The position numbers were made by a program, and so were the translations under genes. A DNA stretch of 64,000 bases from Sanderia malayensis (lineage: Eukaryota > Cnidaria > Scyphozoa > Semaeostomeae > Pelagiidae): assembly GCA_013076295.1 (NCBI GenBank), contig RQOL01000906.1, positions 310,001 to 374,000 on the forward strand, given 5' to 3'. A model generated the notes under the pieces. That model was not told where the DNA came from. It ran no database searches and was given only the letters and a program-made list of their open reading frames with translations. Below, in pieces: positions 33,501 to 44,200 of the stretch. Every line of letters begins with the position of its first letter. The first letter of the stretch is position 1.

Positions 33501-36043
33501 CCATGACAAATTCAAGTAGCTCAGAGTGCAGTTCGTCTAACGCGAAATAAGACTCAATAAAGCTATTCACAGTGATGATGAAAATACAAGATTTTACTCC
33601 ATGTGAAGCAATGGCTTTTGGACACTTATCAAAATAATACGTATGAGCTTGATGCTCACCCATAAACCAGTAGCTATGTCCTGTGCTCCTTTGCCTCGAA
33701 TTTGATTCCAACTCAGGTCCAAGTGTTCCAGTGCATCATTTGAATCTGCAATTCATTGCAGACTAGTCATTGTTTCTTCACTTTTTTTATCTCAATTATC
33801 CTGTAATTGTCTCATGGTATATACCGTAATTTTTGGATAAATACCCGGCGCGTTTGTTGAATTGTTTAAGTTATCGACGGGCATTTATCGGAGGGGGCGT
33901 TTAAAGTATGGGGGCGTTCATTTGAAGAATTACTTTATTCAGATCGAACTCTTCCAGTACACCATTGAAATCTATCTGTAACACTTTCGATACTATTCAG
34001 TAGGGTGTCAGGGACAAAACTTACTTATTGCAGGACCAAGTGCGACACCGACTTTTTCTCCAAAGTCATTATCACTCAGGTTGAGCCACTTCAACCCGTA
34101 GTTTGACTGCAAAGAAGCATGATACTATAGTTAGATGGTGCCTAAACATGCAGTAAAATCAAGAAGCTAATAAGAGGAGAACTTTTCAGTATTCTTAACC
34201 CTGATAGCATCGGCCAAGTAATCCCCAATCCGATCTCCCATGTGATTTGATGACAAGTCGAGTTTTTTCAGGCTTATGTTGGACTGCATCATGTCAGTGA
34301 CTGTCTTGCAACCTGCCTGCTTCAATGAGTTTCTTCCCAGGTTCTTAAGGAAGAATGGAAACATGAATGAAATCGTAAAGGAAAAGTGGTACAATTAAGC
34401 ACTCGGATGGCACGTGCATATGACTGGTGAACGGAGGAGAAAGAGAAGGAAGGGCAAGAAAAGTTTAAAGCAGCAGAAAAAAGCAAGGAATAGAAACATG
34501 AAGTCTATAACAGCAGTTAAAGGTAAAGGATTTGAATATAAAGATAACTGATTTGCATAGCAGACTTGTCATATAATTTCCAACTAACCATGCTGACGAT
34601 GCAGCAGTTTTCTTTCAACATATCCGATATTGCTTTTATTCCCTTCGGTCCAATGAAGTTTTCATACAGGTCAACATCAACAATAGCTGTATTCGTCTGT
34701 CAATGAACAAGAGAATAAACCTTTCTGGGATGCTTTGTGATTATCTCGGTAATGGTTTGATTCACAAAAAACTAAACCGTGCAAAGCAGTGGATGCAAGG
34801 ACAAACATAATTAAAAGAAAACAGTTCAGAAGGTAAGATAGGAGATTAGATGCAACATACAGCTTGGATAAATCAATTTTGAGAGGGTAGAAGAACAGTA
34901 AGGTAGTTAACTATCTGTACAGATCTCCATTAGTTCGTCTTGTAATAAAATACCTATAAGCTTCATTGCCCTGCGAGCATTACTATATCAAGTCAAGGTA
35001 GCAGGTAATGTCAATTAATACGTACGAATAATGCATTGGCTAGAGCAATGGCGCCTCGAGTACCAATGCCATGGTATCTTAGATTGACTGCAGTGTCGTT
35101 CAGATGTCTTAGAACAAAGGATGCTGGAGTTGTTGACAATTTTTCGCAAGTTTCCAAGTATCTCGCCTTGCCAGTTGCATCGAACTCTTTGTGCCCCTCT
35201 GAAAAAGAACAGTGCACAAATTGACAACTGACAAATAGAACGTGCCTTGTTGAATTCATGAGCATCTCTCAAAGGAAATGGAAGTTTCGTCGACTTGATG
35301 AAAATTTGAGACAACCAAACTAACTGGTCTGTCTGTTGCATCTTATTTGTGATTGTGTATGGTGTTCGGAATGGAGGCTATTAAAGATAGAAATGCAATG
35401 AAATTCTTTCTTTCATTGTACGTAGAAAAATTGTATAAATAGTAGTTACATTACACAAAAAATTCCTGTGAAATTATACTACATAAAGGCTTGTGTCCTC
35501 TTGGGGCATTACTCAAATAGCATTTAAAAAAATTTTCAAGGCAACTTCTTTTAGCAGTAAAATAGAATTTTAATAATAAATTAGATTATTTAGAAGTAGG
35601 CTAGCGGGCAAGGGTGGAGTAGATGTCACATATCAGGTACATATTTAATGTAATACCTTCGATATCAAGGTCTGTGTCGTATTCCGAGCTTTCCTTTCTT
35701 TTCAGCTCGTATTGTTTGTCATTGTCCGCAACATCGTAGCTAGTGAATGAATCGGAGTTATCAGCCTCTTCCACGTCCTCACTTGTTTCTTCTATAATGA
35801 TCTGTTTTAGAAAATGCAAAAGTGCTTCGCAATTCATGCTTCTACTCTCTGACCTAACCATGTCATTATTATAATTGAAAATCCATTTGCAGAATGTGAA
35901 TGAGTACAACAAAGGATGAGATGCCTTTTGCGAGGCAAGAAGCAACAATGCAATCTCGCGCTACGGCGTAATAGCAATGGCATGGCATTGGAAGAATGCA
36001 TGGAGCTTGAAGCGTTTTCACTTACATTTTCTGGGTTATCCAT
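30530..36043 (-). CDS. Leucine-rich-repeat protein of the LRRC74 family
   Basis: Thirteen exons (minus): 36043-36026, 35801-35657, 35198-35026, 34696-34589, 34343-34200, 34106-34025, 33745-33660, 33536-33421, 33321-33243, 31812-31717, 31480-31265, 31085-31000, 30569-30530; all phases agree, 462 residues. The N-terminus is acidic and carries YDTDLDIE, followed by a helical stretch (ARYLETCEKLSTTPASFVLRHL). Eight or so ribonuclease-inhibitor-type LRRs follow, each near LDLSxNxIGxxGAxxLAxAL. This order matches LRRC74A/B (human LRRC74A about 490 residues). The family's function is poorly known. Exon 8 uses the GT after GTAAG, because only that restores LDVSYNRIG. The last exon is short (PLIRGRRFLSLV, stop) and least certain. 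Intron 9 holds a 1.1-kb foldback element. Confidence 0.85.
32026..33110. mobile_element. Large foldback element, 1085 bp
   Basis: The two halves are inverted copies. From both ends, CTATAGTACGGAAGCCGAGA continues for about 290 bp with almost no mismatch, then on through TAGTGGAACCC and GTTCATTTAGTGG. The left arm has an extra piece (about 32406-32490) missing on the right. A spacer of about 110 bp sits at the centre (near 32575-32690). The arms contain runs of the phrase CATTTGAAAATCC. It lies in intron 9 of the LRRC74-like gene and encodes no protein. Confidence 0.85.
33822..33935. mobile_element. Degenerate MITE, CCGTA family
   Basis: It starts TACCGTAATTTTTGGATAAA and carries GGGCATTTATCGG and GGGGGCGTT blocks. 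The right end is poorly kept. It lies in intron 6 of the LRRC74-like gene. Confidence 0.45.
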
Positions 36044-37249
36044 GGCTTTTATAAAGAATCTTCTATGATACTATTACTCTTGATGCACTTCGTTAAAATC
36101 ACAATGTGGCAAATGAGTATGTTGATTAATCATACGCAATTTATTGCATTCAATTCAACGTCCTTAATGACAATACATTCAATTCAACGTGACTTTATTA
36201 AAATACCTAACTTTTTTATCAGTCGGCCAGTACAGTATAAAAACATTGCCGGATTTTAATGCAATGATTTTAGATTCAACTTATTTCTTAAGTCGCAGGT
36301 AGGCCTAGAGATGCTATACCCTTTTTGCTATACCGATTCTGTCTACGCTTTTTGCTATAGTGATCCTGCATCGACTGACCGCAGCCGTGAACAAGCGAAC
36401 ACATGGGGGGCAACCTATCTCAATCTACTGCAATACAAAGCCACCCGTGTCTCTTTCATTTGTCATGGCAACAACCGCACCAAATCTCTATTTTTATCGC
36501 AACTGGTGTTGATTATAAGCACGACTAAGTTGATTAATATTGCACACAATTATTTGCCAAATTGTTTGGCACTAAAACCTAAGAGCTATGGAAACAACAA
36601 AAATACAAGTCTCGCATGTTTTAACAAAGCTTGATCTTCATGCAGCAGACTAATCATTATAGCTTTTTTCTTCACATATACCATAATTGATTCAACTATA
36701 TCCAGGTCATTGAGATATTTAATATTTGAACAACATCCGCGCATTTTTTCTCAGTTCTAACTTGGGGTTATTGTGACAATAAGAAAGGCTATTATTTAAT
36801 CATTTTATGTTGATGCAAATATATTAAGTTGTCAAGCAGAGTCCTTTCTTGACCAAATGATCGTCATTCTTGATATAATAGTCGCAGGTGTGATGGACAA
36901 TCCTTACCGAAACATCACCGATCATCAGCAACATGGTCGTCATTTTTATCATCTTCGCCATCATCATCATAATCACGATTGTCAAGTTGTGCTGCTCGTT
37001 GAGAGATTACTAGAACAATTATGTAGCAAGTAATTTACAATTTTAGGATAAGTAAACGAAAAGCATGGTTGGGTATAGATTTGCTTTAGGGGTACACATG
37101 CTGCAGCTTGTTTACCTGCAGCTTGTTACACATGCTGCAGAGTTCAAGGTGCAATAATTCGGTTCGCGAAGAGGCTATTCTCACAACACAATCCAACATA
37201 GTATCTGCGATTCACATGGCATACACTGCACAACCAAATCCTTATGCAG
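36044..37249. other. Spacer upstream of the LRRC74-like gene
   Basis: No gene seen. It contains the presumed LRRC74-like promoter and an ORF at 36311-36634 (+) without family resemblance. A small CTGCAGCTTGTTACA direct repeat lies near 37100-37140. Confidence 0.4.
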
Positions 37250-37633
37250 TTAACATAAATCATCGATTGATATATTTTCGAATCTCTTGCCTTTCAGGTG
37301 CTGTAAAATCGCTCTCATAGTTGTAGATTTGAAAAGCGAGTCGTAGAACGGTGCGGGATAATCTGCTTCACATGTCATGATACATAGCGCGAGCATTAGT
37401 ATTCGGTTTACTTCACCTTCGGATAAACAATGTTTTGATTTCTCTTTTTGGTTTGTGTTGCAATTGTGCTTGTTGGGTCGTGTCTCTGAAGCAGGGTGCC
37501 TCTCTTCTGCCATTTGCTCTTCACTGTTAGCTTCCCTCACGTCGATAACATGTACTCCTGATTGTTTACTCTGTGAAGTTTTCAGTCGTGATGAAGAAGC
37601 TTTGTGAACGAAACCATGCTCAATCCCAGCCAT
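37250..37633 (-). CDS. Unrecognised single-exon ORF, 127 residues
   Basis: The ATG at 37633 sits in a good context (A at -3, G at +4). The N-terminal 70 residues are polar and low in structure (Ser, Lys, Gln, Glu). The C-terminal half has a helical, partly hydrophobic pattern (EGEVNRILMLALCIMTC..., PFYDSLFKSTTMRAILQHL). I do not recognise it. The codon texture is plausible for a real protein, but the frame could be chance; no intron signals force a longer model. Confidence 0.4.
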   Translation of the reverse strand: MAGIEHGFVHKASSSRLKTSQSKQSGVHVIDVREANSEEQMAEERHPASETRPNKHNCNTNQKEKSKHCLSEGEVNRILMLALCIMTCEADYPAPFYDSLFKSTTMRAILQHLKGKRFENISIDDLC

Positions 37634-38661
37634 TTTTATTAAATTAATTATGTATTGTAATATTTACGAGTAATCTTCTTTCAATCAACAACGCGAATAA
37701 TCCTCTTGGTTTGGCACTGTTATTCACAAAGTTTTATGATATCTTCTTGCGAACATGATTGTATGTGTGTCCAATAACCAGAACGCCGTGTTCTATTCGC
37801 TTTCAGAAGAAAGTGTCCTATTTATGTCTGCTCTTGGAGGGGGGCTCTGGACATTAATATTTATGCATGTTTTATGTGTACCTGTTGCTCTATCGATAGA
37901 ATTGCGCAGCACAAAGCAACAGGTTCTGTGTATAGAAAAACAGACGTAAGTGCATTAAGCTGAATCATCAAAGCAGACATGTGAATCGATGCGAATAAAT
38001 GTGCTCTATTAATGTCAAACGTAGAAATGTGCAATTTGCGTTTCCCCAAAGATCCCGCAAGGATGCGCCTGTACGTTGCTGGAATTTTAGATTCGCGCAA
38101 CATGGAGGCGTTTACCTTTTTTACGCGTTTGTCTCTGTCTAAAAAATGGTAACGGCGTTTATGGTAAGGGCGTTTTGCTGCTCTATTTACTCGACACTTT
38201 TTATGCCTTCTCAGAAACTCAGGTTGGATAGGGCTACGATGAATGATGTGAGTGAAATAGAATGCATTGTTATCATTTGCTGCACAATAAATGAACTTCT
38301 TTTTCATTACAAACATTACAAACAACGTATATATTATTTTACGGGAAAAAAAGAAACGTTTATTTTTTAGTTTAACATATGACACGGGCTGATTAAATAT
38401 GTAATGAAACGTTTTGTAATTGTCGAAGAGAAAAGCGCAGATGTTAATTGCATGAAAGAGACAATATTTGAAGAAACAGTGTTTCATATTTTTACCAGGA
38501 CGATTAATAACATATTAATAGCAAAGTGAATTTGGTGTTATGTTTGAATAGACATCCTTGTGTCCATTTTCCATAGAGCTTGACACTTGGTTAATTTTTG
38601 CTCGTGCGTATTACCAACACCACACTGTACCTACTGTTGTTGTTGCTGTTGTTGTTGTTAG
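37634..38661. other. Spacer with a possible basic exon fragment
   Basis: No firm gene. On the minus strand near 38110-38225 a very basic peptide (PEFLRRHKKCRVNRAAKRPY...) is followed by a GTAAAC donor-like site, but I found no start or partner exons. The (GTT)n run near 38635-38660 is a microsatellite. Confidence 0.35.
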
Positions 38662-41191
38662 CTACCCAGTTGAGTAGAAATCAGCAATGAATTTGAGAGC
38701 ACCAATAAAGCTGGACAGGATGGCAAGCAGTGCCAAATTCGTCGTTATCCGTACGCCACACATCCTGAAACCAGATTCGTCCCGCAGCAGGGTCAGATTC
38801 GGTAAATCAGGGAGCGTGCTCTCGCGTGCAATGTTGTGGTAGAACTTGATAAATCGCGCTGTTATCCGACTCGCGGAAAAGAACGGGAACGCGAATTTAT
38901 ACGCAATTAAGAGCGATCCGGTCAGTTGCGAGAACCAAATTCGTGCCATGTTTGAACGTTGATCTTCCGTGCGTTTTATCGCGTTTATCCATTCGAAAAC
39001 GGTCGCTGTGATGAGGAATATAAAGAAGACGCTATGTATTGCGAACCAGTACTTCATCGTACACATCAAATCACGCGTGTACTGCAGCAAAGCGTTGTGG
39101 TACACGAAAAAATCCACGCGATTTCTGGCCTGCTTTATTATCAGTTTCTCCGTGTAGTGGATGTGATTGATGAGGTCGCGTGACATGACATGGAACAAGC
39201 AACACGTTGTTATTGTGGCACAGAAGCTCCAATACACAGTACCGACTGCAATAAAGTACAACACGATAGGGGCACCCGATATTTTCAACGTGAAGTTGTG
39301 AATGCCGTAGAAATCAAGGAAGGCATTTAGTGCAAATGCGGATATGAGCGTGCCGGATATGCTGATGATGCCAAGGAAGAAAAGGACATTTGTCAAGAAC
39401 CAGTCCGATTCAGAAGGGTTAATTGTAATGTCTTCTGAACCGTCTGGCTTGAAGGGAATTTTTGGTATAACTCGAAATTTGTTGCAATTTCCTCTTAATG
39501 CTTGGAAATTGTTTTTAGAATTGTAGAAATAAGCGATTGTAAGCGTAAAAGAGACAGCTGCAGAGGTGTTAAGTGCAATCATGATGACCATGGTCTCGAT
39601 TGGAATACGAGGTCCATTACCCGAAGTCCAATACGTTTTGATGCAGTAGATGTATACGGATACCATGAGCCATTGCAAGCAGAGGAGTAGCAAAGAAATG
39701 TAGCTGTGGTGCCTTTTGTTGCCCGACTTGACAATGTTTGACGGGAGAATGCCGTAAAATATGCAAATGATACCTCTTAGCAAGCTGCCGCCAAAAAAGC
39801 ACGACCTTAAAACAACAAGAGAAACGATGCATCATGTAGCATTAATATTGCAGAAACTGGCTTTATATCAAACGATTTCTTATCTTCATAAGAATCGTGA
39901 GTTTTGATGACAACACGGTTCTATATAACAGGCCGTCTTCTGTCTATCTACAGTCAACTCTGTCTAATTCGAACTTTGCGTTAATTTCAGTTAATTACCT
40001 GATGACATAACTTCTTTATTTTTGCTCTGATCTCTGGCAAGCCCATTGAAGCTTGCCTCATTAGGCAAATTGACGCAAATTGACTTATAGAGACTTAGTA
40101 CAGGATGCCAGACAGTGATTCTTACAACGCTGTTTAAACGGGGCACTTTCTAGAAGTCAGATCCGATCAGTAGAACTTTATTAATGGCACTAATTAAAGT
40201 ACCCAAGCCTGTCAACTTCATTGAAGATGCAGGGGAGGTATTAAGGCCAATAAACGAAATTTCAATTCTATTCGATGTTGACTTCCGGTTATTGTTACAA
40301 AAAATTGGAGCGTTCTATCTCATGTAAAAGGTTATCACGTGTACCAAAGTGTATGAAGACCTGTAATTAATGAAGCTTTAGAAGATAAAAGACAACCAGA
40401 GAACCCAACGGATAAATATGCCAATAAACGGTTTTGTTTCTTTAAATGCCTTTAGTCCATAAAAATGGTCATAAAAATATAGTTTATGGCCATAAGACGG
40501 AGATATGGGGGTAACTAGGGGTAAAACATGGCACTTCATGAAAACTCGTATAATTCGAACTGTCTGTAATTCGAACAAATTTGGATTCCCCCATAGAGTT
40601 CGAATTAGACAGAGTTGACTGTATATGTATGGTGTAATGTCTTTACCTGCATTTGCTCTTGCTTGTGTTGATTTTAATTTCAGAAACACTCAATAAGGCC
40701 GAGCTTTGCTCCCTGAAAAACAATTGATCATTGATCTAACATGATTATTCATTGAACTGCAAACTCCTGTGAGTGACGATATGATGATAATAGATAAACA
40801 GAGAGATATGGAGAAAATTTGTTGGTCTTACCCAATGCTAGGCTCGTTATCAATCTGAATGCAAGGAGTATCCATCAAAGTTTCACCAATTCCAATTTGT
40901 AAATAAAAATTACTTCCTGATTTGATTTGAGACATACATAAACAAGGGTCCTTCACAGCCTCGATCACATGAATGACTTTTGAAATTAATGATTTCGAAA
41001 AAATAAAGTGATGATCAAAATCTTCAGGGTGGGAACCCACTTGGGAATATAATTAAAGATAACCATATGCGATATCATTTTCTGTTCTCTCTAATATTCA
41101 TTTTGAGACCGGTTGCAGCATTACAACCATCGTTTGGCTTCTTGACAACAGGGTATATTTATGACGTCAGAGGTGTACATAAATCTTCCAT
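38662..41191 (-). CDS. Seven-transmembrane gustatory-receptor-like protein
   Basis: Exons (minus): 41191-41179 (proposed start exon, M-E-D-L), 41039-40832, 40712-40647, 39805-38662; phases agree, 476 residues. About 100 polar N-terminal residues are followed by seven hydrophobic segments in the last exon (roughly residues 130-150, 165-190, 228-253, 268-296, 339-365, 381-403, 448-470). The N-terminus is presumably cytosolic, a long loop precedes the sixth segment, and the tail is very short. This is the layout of insect Gr/Or and animal gustatory-receptor-like (GRL) channels rather than GPCRs, but sequence identity is too low for me to be sure. The first exon is chosen only by phase and position; it lies 79 bp from the divergent SCFD1 start. 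Confidence 0.55.
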
Positions 41192-41270
41192 GATCTAGTG
41201 CTGACCACTGCTGACCATGAATCGAACACGTAGAAAGAAAAAGCTCAGGGCCTAAGATAATTTTAGTAAA
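41192..41270. promoter_or_regulatory. Short divergent spacer, GRL-like gene / SCFD1
   Basis: If the proposed GRL start exon is right, only 79 bp separate two opposed start codons, so both 5' UTRs and any shared promoter overlap here. No TATA box is seen. Confidence 0.35.
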
Positions 41271-44200
41271 ATGGCTGTCAGCTGTCGTAGAAGGCAAATT
41301 GGTAAGTCAGTGTTCGCTTTAATTGCTGTTCCTAAGCTATTTTCTAATACTTTATGGCCTAAGGATTCCCTGAAGGTATGCACTCGAAGGCTTTTTAAAA
41401 AATGGCAACTTTATATTCTAATTTGTAACATGTACTGTTCTGTACCTGTATGTAACCTCTATATGCAATGCAATGGGGTATATCTTAATATTAGAATTTT
41501 TCATTATAGAGGCTCTCAAGCGCATGCTAAATCTGAATGAACCAGTTTCAAAGCAGCAGCCCCCAGAACCAGTCTGGAAGGTAATTATTATTATTAAGTA
41601 TTATTATTATTCTTATGCAATTAAGTTAAGTATAATGCCCTGGATTTGTTAGTAAATAGACTATTCCTCAGCATGTTGTCAGATTTTGCACGTATGATTG
41701 AGTTATTTTCTATTTTACAAAGGCCTTGATCTACGATAGATTTGGACAAGATATTATATCTCCTTTGTTAACTGTTAAAGAGCTAAGAGAACTTGGAATT
41801 ACATTGCATCTGTAAGTAGCATTTTAAAATATTCCATGTAAATTGAAACTCCTCAAGGAATTTCTTTACTTAGCTTCTGAAATGTACAATTCACTTCTGC
41901 TAATGTTGACTACCGGATATCTCGAACATTTGCTTTCTTATTTTTTATTTATTCTCATTTTGGTACAGTATTGCTGGGAAATCTGATATTTCAAGCATTT
42001 GCTACCTTGTGCAATTTTTGATTTTTCTTGTGAGTTGCAAACGATAAGATTTGATTCGCTATTGTAATCTAAGTTCTGGATGTAAATATCTTCTCCAGGC
42101 AACTTCATTCGGAGAGAGATCCAATCCCAGAGGCTCCTGCAATATACTTTGTGTTTCCCACAGATGAAAACATTCAAAGAATATGTCAGGTAATTGATCT
42201 TATCAATTTAATTAAGTTTAGGTTAGTTTGACTAGGCTAGGTTTGTTCCGACCGTTGGTGGGTTCGAACCCATGAAGGTTGCCCTTCAAGGGTTCAAATC
42301 TACACCACCATTACTTCTGCTTCTATAATTGCATCTGTGATGTTTTCTATTTTCCCAGGATTTGAAGAACAACCTTTACGAGTCTTACTATTTCAATTTC
42401 ATATCTGCAATATCAAGACATAGACTAGAGGACCTAGCAACTTCTGCTCTGCAAAATAACTGTGTATCTCAAATCAATAAAGTTAGTCTTACTTGTTTTA
42501 GCTTTCTCATTGTCATTAACATTTCATTACTTCATCCAGATTTCATTTCAAGTGATTGAGCCCTTTTTACTTCATATAGATATATGTTAATCTGTCACTT
42601 GACATTTGTTTTTGTTCAGGTGTTTGATCAATATTTGAATTTCATTTCACTTGAAGAGGATCTTTTCACAGTAAAGCATTATGACAGAGATAGTATTTCA
42701 TATTATGGTAAGCTTTGAGCTCTATCAATCCTTATCCAATTTCATGCAAACTTTACCAGATGCTGAGAATTTTCAGCCGATAGCTGGTAATTTATACATT
42801 GAATGAAGATAATTTATGCAAAATGTGATTATTAATGGTTGATTGATTGATTTGCTTTCGTTAGCACTCAATCGACCGGATGCAAAAGATACAGACATTG
42901 AAAATATAACAGATACTCTGGTGGATTGTTTATTTTCCTTCTTGGTAACACTAGGTAAGCCATGTTGTAGTTACTATACTGACTAAAGTATCAGCAATGC
43001 GTATTTTAAATGTATTACATCATCCATTTTCTGTGTCCTATCTAAGCTCAACGCCTGAATTCTATTTCATATATAGTCCTCGTCAAACTTATTAAAGCAT
43101 TTGTATAAAGTAATAAAAAAGTTATTATGATTAGTTATTCGTATATTTAGCGCGGATTAGTTATTATGAATGTTATAGAAGGTATTATGTTTCAAAATTT
43201 CTAGGCGCAGTTCCAGTTATCCGATGCCCAAAAGGAAACGCTGCAGAAATGGTGGCAGAAGTAAGGCCATCAATGTATAGCTTTAAAAGTTCCCAGAAAT
43301 TATAGATTACAGTGATTACATTACACTTCTGAATCCTTGAACTATCGCTCAGGTCAATTATCCCTACAGTACTGGCGTGCTTTTGTTTTGTTTTTGAAGT
43401 TTCTGATTTGCTCTTCTTTCTGCAGAGATTGGACAAGAAGATACGAGAAAATCTCCGTGATCGAAACAGTTTATTTACGAGCGATATCCAGTCTGGCTCT
43501 TTCAGGTAATAAAAAGCGCATTTTTGTTGCCATTACTTCATTTGCTTTTTTTCCAAATGGATTTTGCGTTGTGATTTGATTTCTTTGCTTTCTTTCAGTT
43601 TTCATCGACCCATGTTAATCATATTGGACAGGAATGTTGATCTTTGCACCCCATTGCATCACACGTGGACTTATCAAGCATTGTGTCATGACGTTTTTGT
43701 GAGTTTCCAAGCAATTTGCTATTTTTTTGTTTTGGCCACACGAACAAACCAAGAGTTTTCAATGTGTTGAATACATCAATTGATACACCAGGTTCATTGC
43801 TTAGAGGTTGCTTTCAAATACTCACTCACATGGTTGCTTCTGGAAGCTCAAGTCGTAAACTTGGCACATAGTTATCATAAGATAACTATTTGCCAAGACA
43901 TAGTTCTCATGAAGTAGTTAGGGGTGGTTTTAAGATTCGTCTGTATCCTTTAGCTAACTTCGTAACTTATGTTTCTTATTGTTTTTGTAATATTCATATT
44001 GATTGATGATTGTATATATTTCGGCAGGATTTGAAGCTGAATCGTGTTGTTGTTAAAGAGCCACCGCCTAAGCTAGATTTCGTCCAGCAGACAGCCACAT
44101 TACCAAAGAAGGATAAGAAATATGACCTGGCACCGAATGACAAATTTTGGTATCAGCATAAAGTCAGGTATGTTTAGCATTGCTTGATTGTGTTATATGA

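Noticed and set aside
37861..38487. Minus-strand ORF of 208 codons with a basic stretch resembling a ribosomal protein
   Set aside because: Only about 35 residues look protein-like, no family fits, and no start or partner exon was found; kept only as a note in the spacer entry.
42247..42303. Possible tRNA gene
   Set aside because: A B-box-like GGGTTCGAACCC is present, but no A box, cloverleaf or acceptor stem can be drawn.
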